This document shows, piece by piece, positions 39,774-46,771 of a DNA stretch of 46,771 nt. The DNA comes from CAVPEW01 sp963703565 (GTDB lineage: Bacteria; Actinomycetota; Acidimicrobiia; Acidimicrobiales; VFJN01): the NCBI GenBank assembly GCA_963703565.1, contig CAVPEW010000066.1, positions 1 to 46,771 of the forward strand, given 5' to 3'. A program made the position numbers and the translations under genes. Within the stretch, counting starts at the first letter, position 1. Each line of letters starts with the position of its first letter. The notes beneath the pieces were generated by a model. That model worked only from the letters and a program-made list of their open reading frames with translations, was not told the DNA's origin and made no database searches.

Positions 39774-41009
39774 CTAGTCGGCGAGGGTGATGGCCTCGGA
39801 TTCGACCATGGCGGGGTCGGCACCCGTCCCGTCCGAGCCGGGTGCCTGAGGTCCGGCGAGAGCGCGGGCCCCATAGGCGGCAGCCACCAGGCAGGCGACC
39901 CCACCCGCGGTGACGCCCGCCCGGGCGCCGAGGCCCTGGGACAATGCACCCACGAGCGGACCGCCGATAGGGGTCGAACCCAGGAACACCATGGCTTGGA
40001 TGGCACTGACCCGGCCGCGGTAGCGCGGCTCCGCCAGCACCTGCACGCTGGCCGTCACCGAGGTCATCAGTGCGATCGAGCTGGCGCCCAGCAGCGGGGC
40101 CACGAAGAAGGCGGTGGCCAGGTTGGGAGACGCGGCCAGCGCGAGCATCGCCACGCCGAACGCCACCGACGCGGTGACGAGCTGAGCGCGGGTGACCTCC
40201 GTACGCCGCGCCGTGGCCAGCGCACCGACCAGCGACCCCACGCTGAGCGCCGAGAACAACAGGCTGAAGGTGCTCTCGTCGCCGCCCAGCGAGCGCGACA
40301 CCAGCAACGGCAGGGTCACCTGGAAGTTGAACGCCACCGTCCCGATCAGCGCCAACATCACCATCGGCACCCGGAGGCGTCGTTCTCCCCAGATGTACGC
40401 CATGCCCTCCCGGACCTGCCCTCTCGTTCGCGGCTCGGGCACCACGCTGTGGATCTCCTCGGTGCGGATCCGCCACAGACCTACCAGCACGGCGATGTAG
40501 CTGATCCCGTCGATGAGGAAGCACCACGCGAACCCGAAGGCGACGATGAGCCCGCCCGCCACGGCCGGGCCCACGATGCGAGAGCCGGTCATCACTGCGC
40601 TGTTGAGGCTCACGGCGTTGGCCACGTCGGGGCCGTCGACCATCTCGACCACCAGCGACCGCCGGACCGGGTTGTCGAAGGCGGTGAGGATCCCCTGCAC
40701 CACGGCCAGGGCGTAGATCAAGCCCAGCGTGTGGGCGCCCGCGAGCACCACGAACCCAAGCGTGAGCGACTGGAGCATGGCCCCTGCCTGGGTGACCAGC
40801 AGCATCCGGCGCTTGTCGAGCCGGTCGGCGACCGCCCCAGCCCACGCCCCCAGAGCCAGCAGGGGGCCGAACTGGCAGGCGGTGAGCAGCCCGATGGCGA
40901 CTCCCGAGTCGGTCAGGTCGAGCACCAGCAGCGTCTGGGCGACGGTGGTGAGCCAGGTGCCGGTCTGCGATACGAGCTGGCCCGTGAAGAACAGGCGGAA
41001 GTTGCGCAC
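39774..41009 (-). CDS. Major facilitator superfamily transporter (MFS_3 / EntS-like exporter type)
   Basis: 411 aa from GTG 41009, the first ordinary start codon in frame. The family's N-terminus (FRSLRVRNFRLFFTGQLVSQTGTW) begins about 20 residues earlier, so translation may start at the CTG at 41072, which overlaps the marR stop (CTGA). About twelve helices are visible. Signatures include GAWAGAVADRLDKRRML (the MFS loop 2-3 motif), GILTAFDNPVRRSLVVEMV, SRIVGPAVAGGLIVAFG and FLGSTPIGGPLVGALSQ. These proteins usually export small hydrophobic compounds or siderophores. Tight linkage to marR suggests drug-inducible efflux; the substrate is unknown. Confidence 0.88.
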   Translation of the reverse strand: MRNFRLFFTGQLVSQTGTWLTTVAQTLLVLDLTDSGVAIGLLTACQFGPLLALGAWAGAVADRLDKRRMLLVTQAGAMLQSLTLGFVVLAGAHTLGLIYALAVVQGILTAFDNPVRRSLVVEMVDGPDVANAVSLNSAVMTGSRIVGPAVAGGLIVAFGFAWCFLIDGISYIAVLVGLWRIRTEEIHSVVPEPRTRGQVREGMAYIWGERRLRVPMVMLALIGTVAFNFQVTLPLLVSRSLGGDESTFSLLFSALSVGSLVGALATARRTEVTRAQLVTASVAFGVAMLALAASPNLATAFFVAPLLGASSIALMTSVTASVQVLAEPRYRGRVSAIQAMVFLGSTPIGGPLVGALSQGLGARAGVTAGGVACLVAAAYGARALAGPQAPGSDGTGADPAMVESEAITLAD

Positions 41010-41068
41010 GCGCAGTGACCGGAAGGTGCCCCCGGTCGACGCGACGGGGTAGGGGGCCGGAAGAGCGC

Positions 41069-41563
41069 TCAGCGTGACCTCGGCGGTTCGGGGGCAGAGG
41101 GCTCCTCGCCCGCGACGGCCTCCAACAAGCGGATCGTCTCGCCGAGGCGATCCCGGTCGGCGGCTGGAACCGAGCCGAGCCGCTCGAGCAGCCAGGCCTC
41201 GCGCTTCGAACGGACCTCGTGAACCTCGCGCCGGCCGGCGGCGGTGAGGCGGGCCCACTGGACGCGTCGGTCGGTGTCGTCGAGGTGCTTGTCGACGAGC
41301 CCCTCCGCCTCGAGAGCGCCGACGGCACGGGTGATGGTGGGCGGTGCCACTCGCTCCAGGGATGCCAGCTCGCCCAGCGTTCGGGGACCCAGCCGCTCGA
41401 GGGTGTCGAGCACGCCCAGCTGGGTGAGCGCCCGGCCCGAGGAGGACTCGCGGCGCATGCGGCGCGCCAGGCGCCCCACGGCGAGACGCAGCGCGCCAAC
41501 CAGCTCGGGATCGACATCGGCCGCATGGTCCACGGGGACCTGCGAGGGGGGCGAGACCATCAC
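41069..41563 (-). CDS. MarR-family transcriptional regulator (next to an MFS exporter)
   Basis: 164 aa from GTG 41563 (ATG 41560 is the adjacent alternative). Winged-helix signatures: LTQLGVLDTLERLGPRTLGELASLERVAPPTITRAVGALEAEGLVDKHLDDTDRRVQWARLTAAG in the usual MarR order (given here only to orient the reader: recognition helix PPTITRAV, wing DDTDRRV). It directly precedes the MFS gene, the common arrangement of a drug-responsive repressor and its exporter. The palindrome TTAGCTGAACTAA abuts the start codon, pointing to autoregulation. The duplicate with a frameshift is at 29790-30283. Confidence 0.9.
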   Translation of the reverse strand: MMVSPPSQVPVDHAADVDPELVGALRLAVGRLARRMRRESSSGRALTQLGVLDTLERLGPRTLGELASLERVAPPTITRAVGALEAEGLVDKHLDDTDRRVQWARLTAAGRREVHEVRSKREAWLLERLGSVPAADRDRLGETIRLLEAVAGEEPSAPEPPRSR

Positions 41564-41576
41564 TTAGCTGAACTAA
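41564..41576 (-). promoter_or_regulatory. Palindrome overlapping the marR-MFS promoter (autoregulatory operator)
   Basis: On the minus strand TTAGTTCAGCTAA (41576-41564) ends directly at the GTG; TTAG and CTAA form the arms, and 5 of 6 half-site positions are symmetric. The 5' half TTAGTT is also in the -10 position (7 nt before GTG), so a bound MarR dimer would cover both the -10 and the start of a leaderless mRNA. Confidence 0.55.
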
Positions 41577-41619
41577 CCATCGGGCCGGCGTATTCCTCGA
41601 AGCTGCGCCGCCGCCGGGC

Positions 41620-42315
41620 TCAGGTGTCGAGGATGCGCTCACGCACGGCGTACATCACCGCTTCGACGCGCGAGTGCAGGTGCAGCTTCTCGAGGATGTT
41701 GCGGACGTGGTTCTTGACCGTGTTCTCCGAGATGTACAGCTCGGAGGCTATCTCGCGGTTGCTCATGCCCTTGGCGACGTGGCGCAGGACCTCCACCTCG
41801 CGATCGGTCAGACGCGGCGAGGCCACCGCCTGCCGGTCGTCGGCGCGGCGTGCGAGCGTCGAGAACTCAGTGAGCAACTTCGAGGCCATCGACGGTGAGA
41901 TGAGGCTCTGGCCGGCCATGACCGAAGAGACGGCCGACGCGACCTCCTCGATCGAGATCTCCTTGAGCAGGTAGCCCGCGGCACCCGCCTTGATCGCCTC
42001 GTAGAGGTCGTCCTCCTCGTCGCTGACGGTCAGCATGATGATCTTGGTCGCGGGGCATGCGCTGGCGATCGCCGCAGTGGCCTCGATGCCGGACAAACGG
42101 GGCATCCGCACGTCCATGAGCACCACGTCTGGCGCGAGCTCCTCGGCCAGGCGCACGGCCTCGGACCCGTCCTCGGCCTCACCGACCACCTGCAGGCCGT
42201 CCTCGACCTCGAGAACCATGGCCAGCCCGCGCCGGAACAGGGCGTGGTCGTCGCAGATGAGGATCCTGATCGGGTCCGACCCGACTCGGGTGGACTCGCC
42301 GCTCGCTTCGGGCAT
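41620..42315 (-). CDS. NarL/LuxR-family response regulator (orphan)
   Basis: 231 aa from ATG 42315. The receiver domain (about 16-135) has acidic pocket Asp22-Asp23, phospho-acceptor Asp68 in LMDVRMPR, Thr96 and Lys118 in GYLLKE. A LuxR-type helix-turn-helix follows (LTDREVEVLRHVAKGMSNREIASELYISE, split here by its key words TDREVEVL and SNREIASEL). No histidine kinase gene is adjacent, so it is an orphan in this window. TAGGAT at 42365-42360 is a possible -10, leaving a leader with a Shine-Dalgarno (GGAGGCGAGG). It follows hpf by 93 nt in the same direction. Confidence 0.92.
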   Translation of the reverse strand: MPEASGESTRVGSDPIRILICDDHALFRRGLAMVLEVEDGLQVVGEAEDGSEAVRLAEELAPDVVLMDVRMPRLSGIEATAAIASACPATKIIMLTVSDEEDDLYEAIKAGAAGYLLKEISIEEVASAVSSVMAGQSLISPSMASKLLTEFSTLARRADDRQAVASPRLTDREVEVLRHVAKGMSNREIASELYISENTVKNHVRNILEKLHLHSRVEAVMYAVRERILDT

Positions 42316-42408
42316 GCGCCTCGCCTCCGGGCACCCGCGGCCGAGCGGGTGGCCCGAACATCCTAGTCGCCACTGGCCCGCACGAACCCTTCGGCTGGCC
42401 CGAGCGGG

Positions 42409-42750
42409 TCAGGCGGAGATGGCCCGCCCGGAGGGTCGACGGGCGCCGCCCCGTGCCAGGCGAACCGCCTTGGCCCGCTGCAGTTGGCGATCGAGCTTGT
42501 CGAGCGCGGCGTCGACGGCCCCGAAGGGGTCGGCCGACGCGACCTTGGCCTGCACGACCTGACCTCGGCCGACGACGATCACCTCGCACCAGAGGCGCTG
42601 GTCGCTGCGACCGTTCGACTCGGTCCAGAAGTGGACCTTGACCCGTTCGAGCTCCCCGGACAGGCGACGCAATCGAGCGAACTTCTCCTCGGCCGCACGC
42701 CGCAGCGCTGGTGAGACGCCGACGTTGCGGGCGCTGACGGTGATCTCCAT
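42409..42750 (-). CDS. hpf: Ribosome hibernation-promoting factor, short form (HPF/YfiA, ribosomal subunit interface protein)
   Basis: 113 aa from ATG 42750, which overlaps the comF stop by one base (TGATG) and has Shine-Dalgarno GGGAGG 9-10 nt upstream. MEITVSARNVGVSPALRR and VKVHFWTESNGRSDQRLWCEVIV show the S30AE fold, with the basic helix KLDRQLQRAKAVRLARG. It ends at about residue 113, so it lacks the C-terminal dimerisation domain of long HPF found in many actinobacteria. Short forms bind the decoding centre of 70S/30S and silence ribosomes under stress. The comF-hpf-(...)-secA order matches mycobacteria. Confidence 0.9.
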   Translation of the reverse strand: MEITVSARNVGVSPALRRAAEEKFARLRRLSGELERVKVHFWTESNGRSDQRLWCEVIVVGRGQVVQAKVASADPFGAVDAALDKLDRQLQRAKAVRLARGGARRPSGRAISA

Positions 42751-43289
42751 CAGACGACCTCCCGTGTCGAGGGGCTCGGTGGAGCGATCCTATGCCCGGC
42801 CTGCGCCCCGGTGCGGGCCAACACCACGGCGCGCACCTCGAGCGCGCCGGCCCGGTGGAGGGCCTCCGCGGCAGCGGCCAGGGTCGCACCCGTGGTCACG
42901 ACGTCGTCGACCACCACCACGCGCAACGGGACGGCGCCGGTGGCGTCGAAGCCGGGGTGCGCCGCGCGCGCCAACGCTCCCCGACCGGCCTGGGGCGGCC
43001 CCGGCCGCCGACGCAACAGCGCCCGGGCCGGACGCTTCCAGCGCCTGGCCACGGCCCGGGCGAGCAGCTCCGCCTGGTCATAGCCGCGAGCCCGCCGGCG
43101 GGACGCGGCGGTGGGGGCCCAGGTGACCACCGCCGACGGTTCCGGGTCGATCAGCGTGGACAGCCCGTCGGCGACCCAGCCGATCGAGCGCCGGTCGTTG
43201 CGCTTGAGGCCCAGCACGACCTCCCGAGCCGGGGGCGAGTACTCGAGCAGCGCCGCCACTGGCGGCCCGGACCATGACGTGGTCGGCAC
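42750..43289 (-). CDS. comF: ComF-family phosphoribosyltransferase-like protein
   Basis: 179 aa from GTG 43289, placed by the leaderless -10 at 43302-43297. It has the C-terminal PRTase fold with the PRPP loop VVVVDDVVTTGATLAAAAEAL and the ComF signature RRRARGYDQAELLARAVARRW. The N-terminal zinc finger of full-length ComF is absent, as in some actinobacterial forms. ComF helps natural DNA uptake in competent bacteria, but in non-competent actinobacteria its role is not established. The last base of its stop codon is the first base of hpf's ATG. Confidence 0.87.
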   Translation of the reverse strand: MPTTSWSGPPVAALLEYSPPAREVVLGLKRNDRRSIGWVADGLSTLIDPEPSAVVTWAPTAASRRRARGYDQAELLARAVARRWKRPARALLRRRPGPPQAGRGALARAAHPGFDATGAVPLRVVVVDDVVTTGATLAAAAEALHRAGALEVRAVVLARTGAQAGHRIAPPSPSTREVV

Positions 43290-43296
43290 GGCCGCC

Positions 43297-43302
43297 ACCG
43301 TA
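43297..43302 (-). promoter_or_regulatory. Probable comF -10 element (TACGGT), right-arm copy
   Basis: TACGGT on the minus strand, 7 nt before GTG 43289. Inverted duplicate of 28050-28055. Confidence 0.5.
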
Positions 43303-43344
43303 AGCGGGGGCTGCGACACACGAGCCGACCAGGGCCTGCGGGCC

Positions 43345-43913
43345 TCAGTAGCGGTAGGCCTCGTGCTTGAAGGGGCCGGACGGGTCGAGACCCAGGTAGT
43401 CGGCCTGCTCGGCGGTCAGAGCGGTCAGCCGGACGCCCAACGCATCGAGGTGCAGCCGGGCGACACGCTCGTCGAGGAGCTTGGAGAGCACATGGACGCC
43501 GAGGGGATACTCCTCGCGCCGGGTGAACAGCTCGAGCTGGGCGAGGACCTGGTTGGTGAAGCTCATCGACATCACGAAGCTCGGGTGGCCCGTGGCGTTG
43601 CCCAGGTTCAACAACCGCCCCTCGCTCAGCACGATCACCGAGTGGCCGTCGGGGAACGCGAACTCGTGCACCTGGGGCTTCACCTCGACCTTGCGCACGT
43701 CGCTGAGGCGGGACAGGCCGGCCATGTCGATCTCGTTGTCGAAGTGCCCGATGTTGCCGACCACCGCGTTGTGCTTCATCCGGGCCATGTGCTCGGCGGT
43801 GATGATCCCCTTGTTGCCCGTGGCGGTCACGAAGAGGTCGGCGCGCTCGAGCACCGCCTCGATCGTCGTCACCTCGAAGCCCTCCATGGCCGCCTGCAGG
43901 GCGCAGATGGGGT
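43345..43913 (-). CDS. sahH: sahH 3' fragment (right-arm copy, 5' truncated by a chimeric join)
   Basis: Codes PICALQAAMEGFEV through the C-terminal KHEAYRY and stop, identical to the end of the complete sahH (27441-28007). The reading frame continues upstream past 43913 only as shadow of the ribosomal gene on the other strand. It is not an independent gene. Confidence 0.93.
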
Positions 43914-44176
43914 TGATCTTGCGCACCACCACCCAGGCGTACCCCGCGCTGGTCATCAAGGGGGGCGTCCTCGACGGACGTCCCGTGACCGCTGCGCAGA
44001 TCACCAGGCTCGCTGACCTCCAGTCGCGCGAGGTGCTGCTGGCCCAGGCGGCCGGCGTTCTCACCGCGGCGTTGTACCAGGCGGCGTACCTGTTCGCGGC
44101 ACCGCTGGCGAAGGCGGCACGGGCCGCTGACGCGCTGCGGGCCAAGCGCGAGGAGAGCGTCGCCACCGCAGCCTGA
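43914..44176 (+). CDS. rplJ: 50S ribosomal protein L10, C-terminal part only (5' truncated by a chimeric join)
   Basis: About 87 codons. YPALVIKGGVLDGRPVT, then ITRLADLQSREVLLAQ and ALYQAAYLFAAPLAKAARAADALR are the end of L10, which anchors the L7/L12 stalk to the ribosome. The N-terminal half is missing because the sequence switches from sahH (other strand) at 43913/43914. It is followed by rplL 106 nt later, the standard rplJ-rplL order. The intergenic 44177-44282 shows nothing beyond the rplL Shine-Dalgarno GGAAGGA (44267-44273). Confidence 0.9.
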
Positions 44177-44282
44177 GCCACCCGCTCGAGCCGCTGCTCA
44201 CCCCGCACCACCCCAAGCCATCGACCCCCAGCTCGCGTCGGCCACAGCGGTCGGCGGGCACCCCACGGAAGGACACGCCACC

Positions 44283-44672
44283 ATGGCGAAGCTCAGCACC
44301 GACGAGCTCATCGACGCGTTCAAGAACCTCACGCTCGTCGAGCTCTCCGACTTCGTGAAGGCCTTCGAGGAGACCTTCGACGTCACCGCCGCGGCCCCGG
44401 TCGCGGTGGCCGCGGTCGCCCCGGCCGGCGGCGCCGGCGAGGGGGCCGAGGAGGAGGAGCAGGACGAGTTCGACGTCATCCTCGAGACCATCGGCGACAA
44501 GAAGATCCAGGTCATCAAGGAGGTGCGCGCGCTCACCAGCCTCGGCCTGAAGGAGGCCAAGGACCTCGTGGACGGCGCCCCCCAGCCGGTTCTGGAGAAG
44601 ATCACGAAGGAGGCGGCCGAGAAGGCCAAGGCCACCCTCGAGGGCGCCGGAGCCACCGTCACCCTGAAGTGA
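44283..44672 (+). CDS. rplL: 50S ribosomal protein L7/L12
   Basis: 129 aa from ATG 44283 with Shine-Dalgarno GGAAGGA 9 nt upstream. N-terminal dimerisation helices (KLSTDELIDAFKNLTLVELSDFVKAFEE region), an Ala/Gly/Val-rich hinge (about 38-60), and the globular C-terminal domain with KIQVIKEVRALTSLGLKEAKDLVDGAP, where the lysines contacting elongation factors lie. L7/L12 is the multi-copy stalk protein that recruits translation GTPases. Length and sequence are normal for an actinobacterium. Confidence 0.96.
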   Translation: MAKLSTDELIDAFKNLTLVELSDFVKAFEETFDVTAAAPVAVAAVAPAGGAGEGAEEEEQDEFDVILETIGDKKIQVIKEVRALTSLGLKEAKDLVDGAPQPVLEKITKEAAEKAKATLEGAGATVTLK

Positions 44673-44677
44673 GCCGA

Positions 44678-44696
44678 GGGTCCCCGCGAGGGACCC
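44678..44696 (+). terminator. Hairpin after rplL (terminator or attenuator)
   Basis: GGGTCCC (44678-44684), loop CGCGA, GGGACCC (44690-44696): a perfect 7-bp GC-rich stem starting 6 nt after the rplL stop. There is no U-tract, as is usual in actinobacteria. In other bacteria an attenuator at this place lets rplJL be expressed more strongly than rpoBC. Confidence 0.7.
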
Positions 44697-45168
44697 CAGG
44701 CCGTCCGGTCCCGTCGAGGGGCCGCCGGCGGGCCGAGGCCCGTGCCCTGCGCAGGGGTGCGGGCCTCGGTGCGTCCACGCACAGCCGTGCCGTGCCGTGC
44801 TGGTGTCCGGCCGTGGTCGTGTGCCACCATGGGCGGCGCTGAGGGATCGGCTTGCACAACCCGGTCGCACAACCGGTCGCACAACCAGACGGCGCAGCGC
44901 AGCGCACCGGCGGTCGTCGTACCGACCTGTCATCCGGATCGGGTGTGGCAGGCTCGGCCGGTCCGCCCGGCATGCACCTCGACGCCGGGCTGGACTACCT
45001 GCCGTGGATGGACTAGGCTCGCGCTTTGCGCTGGCCTGTGTCCGCGACCCCGTATAACCCCAGTTCCTCGACGCCGCCCCATGCGGTCCGGCGGGGGCTG
45101 CGCGGCCGGGGGGCCGCACTCGCCGGGCCCTGCGCAGCGTGCACCCGATCCGCAGGGAAGGACCCCTC
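44697..45168 (+). promoter_or_regulatory. rplL-rpoB intergenic region with candidate rpoB promoter (44991-45019) and Shine-Dalgarno
   Basis: No gene is seen in this ~470 nt. TGGACT (44991-44996) and TAGGCT (45014-45019) are 17 bp apart and form a plausible housekeeping promoter (4 of 6 and 3 of 6 consensus bases), giving a leader of about 140 nt. GCACAAC is repeated at 44854, 44867 and 44879 (12-13 nt period) with no evident role. GGGAAGGA at 45155-45162 is the rpoB Shine-Dalgarno. Confidence 0.4.
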
Positions 45169-46771
45169 TTGGCTGCTTCGCGCACCCCTTCTGCACTCTC
45201 CGCCGGCGCCGTGGCGAACCGCACCGCATCCCCCCGCATCTCCTTCGCCACGATCCACGAGCCGCTCGGCGTGCCTGACCTGCTCGCGCTGCAGACGGAG
45301 AGCTTCGACTGGTTGCTCGGCAACGGGCGCTGGCAGGCTCGGGTCGAGGCGGCGCGGGCCGAGGATCGGCACGACATCCCCGAGGTGTCCGGGCTGGAGG
45401 AGATCTTCGACGAGATCTCCCCGATCGAGGACTTCGCCGGGCAGATGTCGCTGTCGTTCCGCGAGCACCGCTTCGAGCCGGCGAAGTACACCGCCGACGA
45501 GTGCAAGGAGAAGGACTTCACCTTCGCCGCCCCGCTGTTCGTCACCGCCGAGTTCGTCAACTACACCACCGGTGAGATCAAGAGCCAGACCGTCTTCATG
45601 GGTGACTTCCCGCTCATGACGGACCGCGGCACCTTCATCATCAACGGCACCGAGCGGGTCGTGGTGTCCCAGCTCGTCCGTTCCCCGGGGGTGTACTTCG
45701 AGCGCACCGCGGACAAGACCAGCGACAAGGACATCTTCACGACGAAGATGATCCCCAGCCGGGGGGCCTGGCTGGAGTTCGAGATCGACAAGCGTGACAA
45801 CGTCGGGGTCCGCATCGACCGCAAGCGCAAGCAGAACGCCACGGTGCTGCTCAAGGCCCTGGGGATGTCGGACGCGGAGATCCGCGAGACGTTTGCGGAC
45901 TTCCCGGCCGTGCTGGACACCCTGGACAAGGACCACGTGCAGACCCAGGACGAGGCGCTGCTGGACATCTACCGGAAGATCCGCCCGGGCGAGCCGCCGA
46001 CGGTCGAGGCCGGGCGCTCGCTGCTGGAGAACTTCTACTTCAACCCGAAGCGGTACGACCTGGCCAAGGTCGGCCGGTACAAGCTGGACAAGAAGCTCGG
46101 CCTGGACGCGCCGTTGAGCGCGTCGGTGCTCTCCGTGGAGGACATCGTCGCGACGATCCGCTACCTCGCGGCGCTGCACGCCGGGGTGGAGCAGCTGCCC
46201 GGCACCCGGGCCGGCGAGACGATCCAGGTCCGCGTCGAGACGGACGACATCGACCACTTCGGCAACCGCCGCATCCGTGCGGTCGGCGAGCTCATCGAGA
46301 ACCAGGTGCGCACCGGGCTGTCCCGGATGGAGCGGGTGGTCCGCGAGCGGATGACGACCCAGGACGTCGAGGCGATCACGCCGCAGACCCTGATCAACAT
46401 CCGCCCGGTGGTGGCGAGCATCAAGGAGTTCTTCGGCACCTCCCAGCTCAGCCAGTTCATGGACCAGAACAACCCGCTGGCCGGCCTGACGCACAAGCGG
46501 CGGCTGTCCGCGCTGGGCCCGGGCGGTCTGTCCCGGGACCGTGCCGGCATGGAGGTCCGGGACGTCCACCCCTCGCACTACGGACGGATGTGCCCCATCG
46601 AGACCCCCGAGGGTCCGAACATCGGCCTGATCGGCTCGCTGGCGACGTACGGGCGGATCAACCCGTTCGGGTTCATCGAGACCCCGTACCGCCGGGTGGA
46701 CCGGGGATTGGTCACCGACGAGGTGCACTACCTCACCGCCGACGACGAGGACCGCTACGTCATCGCCCAGG
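45169..46771 (+). CDS. rpoB: RNA polymerase beta subunit (5' part, cut by window edge)
   Basis: Starts at TTG 45169, 6 nt after GGGAAGGA; a TTG start is common for actinobacterial rpoB. 534 codons are present. Signatures: ISFATIHEPLGVPDLLALQTESFDWLLGN (actinobacterial N-terminus; key words FATIHEPL and ESFDWLL), FMGDFPLMTDRGTFIINGTERVVVSQLVRSPG, and the rifampicin region FFGTSQLSQFMDQNNP with THKRRLSALGPGGL. Asp432, His442 and Ser447 correspond to E. coli Asp516, His526 and Ser531, all the susceptible residues. HPSHYGRMCPIETPEGPNIGLIGSL follows. This segment is the cleanest phylogenetic marker for the third source in the contig. Confidence 0.97.
   Translation, partial: MAASRTPSALSAGAVANRTASPRISFATIHEPLGVPDLLALQTESFDWLLGNGRWQARVEAARAEDRHDIPEVSGLEEIFDEISPIEDFAGQMSLSFREHRFEPAKYTADECKEKDFTFAAPLFVTAEFVNYTTGEIKSQTVFMGDFPLMTDRGTFIINGTERVVVSQLVRSPGVYFERTADKTSDKDIFTTKMIPSRGAWLEFEIDKRDNVGVRIDRKRKQNATVLLKALGMSDAEIRETFADFPAVLDTLDKDHVQTQDEALLDIYRKIRPGEPPTVEAGRSLLENFYFNPKRYDLAKVGRYKLDKKLGLDAPLSASVLSVEDIVATIRYLAALHAGVEQLPGTRAGETIQVRVETDDIDHFGNRRIRAVGELIENQVRTGLSRMERVVRERMTTQDVEAITPQTLINIRPVVASIKEFFGTSQLSQFMDQNNPLAGLTHKRRLSALGPGGLSRDRAGMEVRDVHPSHYGRMCPIETPEGPNIGLIGSLATYGRINPFGFIETPYRRVDRGLVTDEVHYLTADDEDRYVIAQ

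Noticed and set aside
44850..44890. GCACAAC direct repeats as a replication or attachment site
   Set aside because: Only three short copies, with no associated integrase or DnaA-box-like set; they lie in a normal rplL-rpoB spacer.

Overview
The window is not one continuous piece of a genome. It is a chimeric contig built from at least three sources, with a large fold-back (inverted duplication) in its right half. Most of it (about 975 to 35,588) reads as a high-GC actinobacterium. The small-gene set (DUF3499, DUF5719, Trm112-like, GtrA/GT2), the abundant GTG starts and the apparent leaderless promoters suggest an Acidimicrobiia-type lineage, but this rank is an inference. The first ~0.95 kb is an alphaproteobacterial (Bradyrhizobium-like) branched-chain amino-acid ABC permease. 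The last ~2.9 kb (43,914 to the end) is the rplJ-rplL-rpoB segment, probably of a different actinobacterium.

Layout: (1) 1-~970, livM on the minus strand, cut by the window edge, with the tail of an upstream gene. (2) ~975-5,508, a 5'-truncated GT2/membrane glycosyltransferase and a DUF5719 protein. (3) 5,587-12,270, a tightly overlapping glgX-treY-treZ operon that would turn glycogen or maltodextrin into trehalose. (4) 12,307-16,601, a MarR regulator, a fused isobutyryl-CoA mutase (icmF) behind a clear palindromic operator, and a membrane-anchored thioredoxin-fold protein. (5) 16,633-19,849, ftsH on the minus strand, an array of 31-bp tandem repeats, DUF3499 and a CPBP-family membrane protease. 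(6) 19,922-28,007, envelope-sugar genes (large membrane protein, GtrA-GT2 glycosyltransferase, phosphomannomutase, Trm112-like, phosphoglucose/phosphomannose isomerase), then sahH. Two genes here carry single-base frameshifts that look like sequence errors.

(7) 27,439-43,913 is an inverted duplication: sahH(3')-comF-hpf-response regulator-marR-MFS-secA-prfB-ftsE(5') is read rightward up to a hinge at about 35,589, then the same genes are read back leftward. The right arm has intact genes. The left arm has matching genes broken by many indels and substitutions and is about 141 nt shorter over the compared span. The arms meet inside ftsE with a ~28-nt loop, and the right arm stops inside sahH and runs straight into rplJ. 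I read this as an assembly or amplification artefact; the intact right-arm genes are the ones to trust. The underlying order sahH-comF-hpf-...-secA-prfB-ftsE is conserved in actinobacteria (comF, hpf and secA1 are neighbours in mycobacteria).

I did not find a convincing new multi-gene system. The most interesting native signals are regulatory: a TANNNT-like hexamer 6-7 nt upstream of many start codons (leaderless transcripts), a helically phased array of five identical dyads at the ftsH/DUF3499 divergent promoter, a 26-bp operator at icmF, and a palindrome overlapping the marR-MFS promoter.
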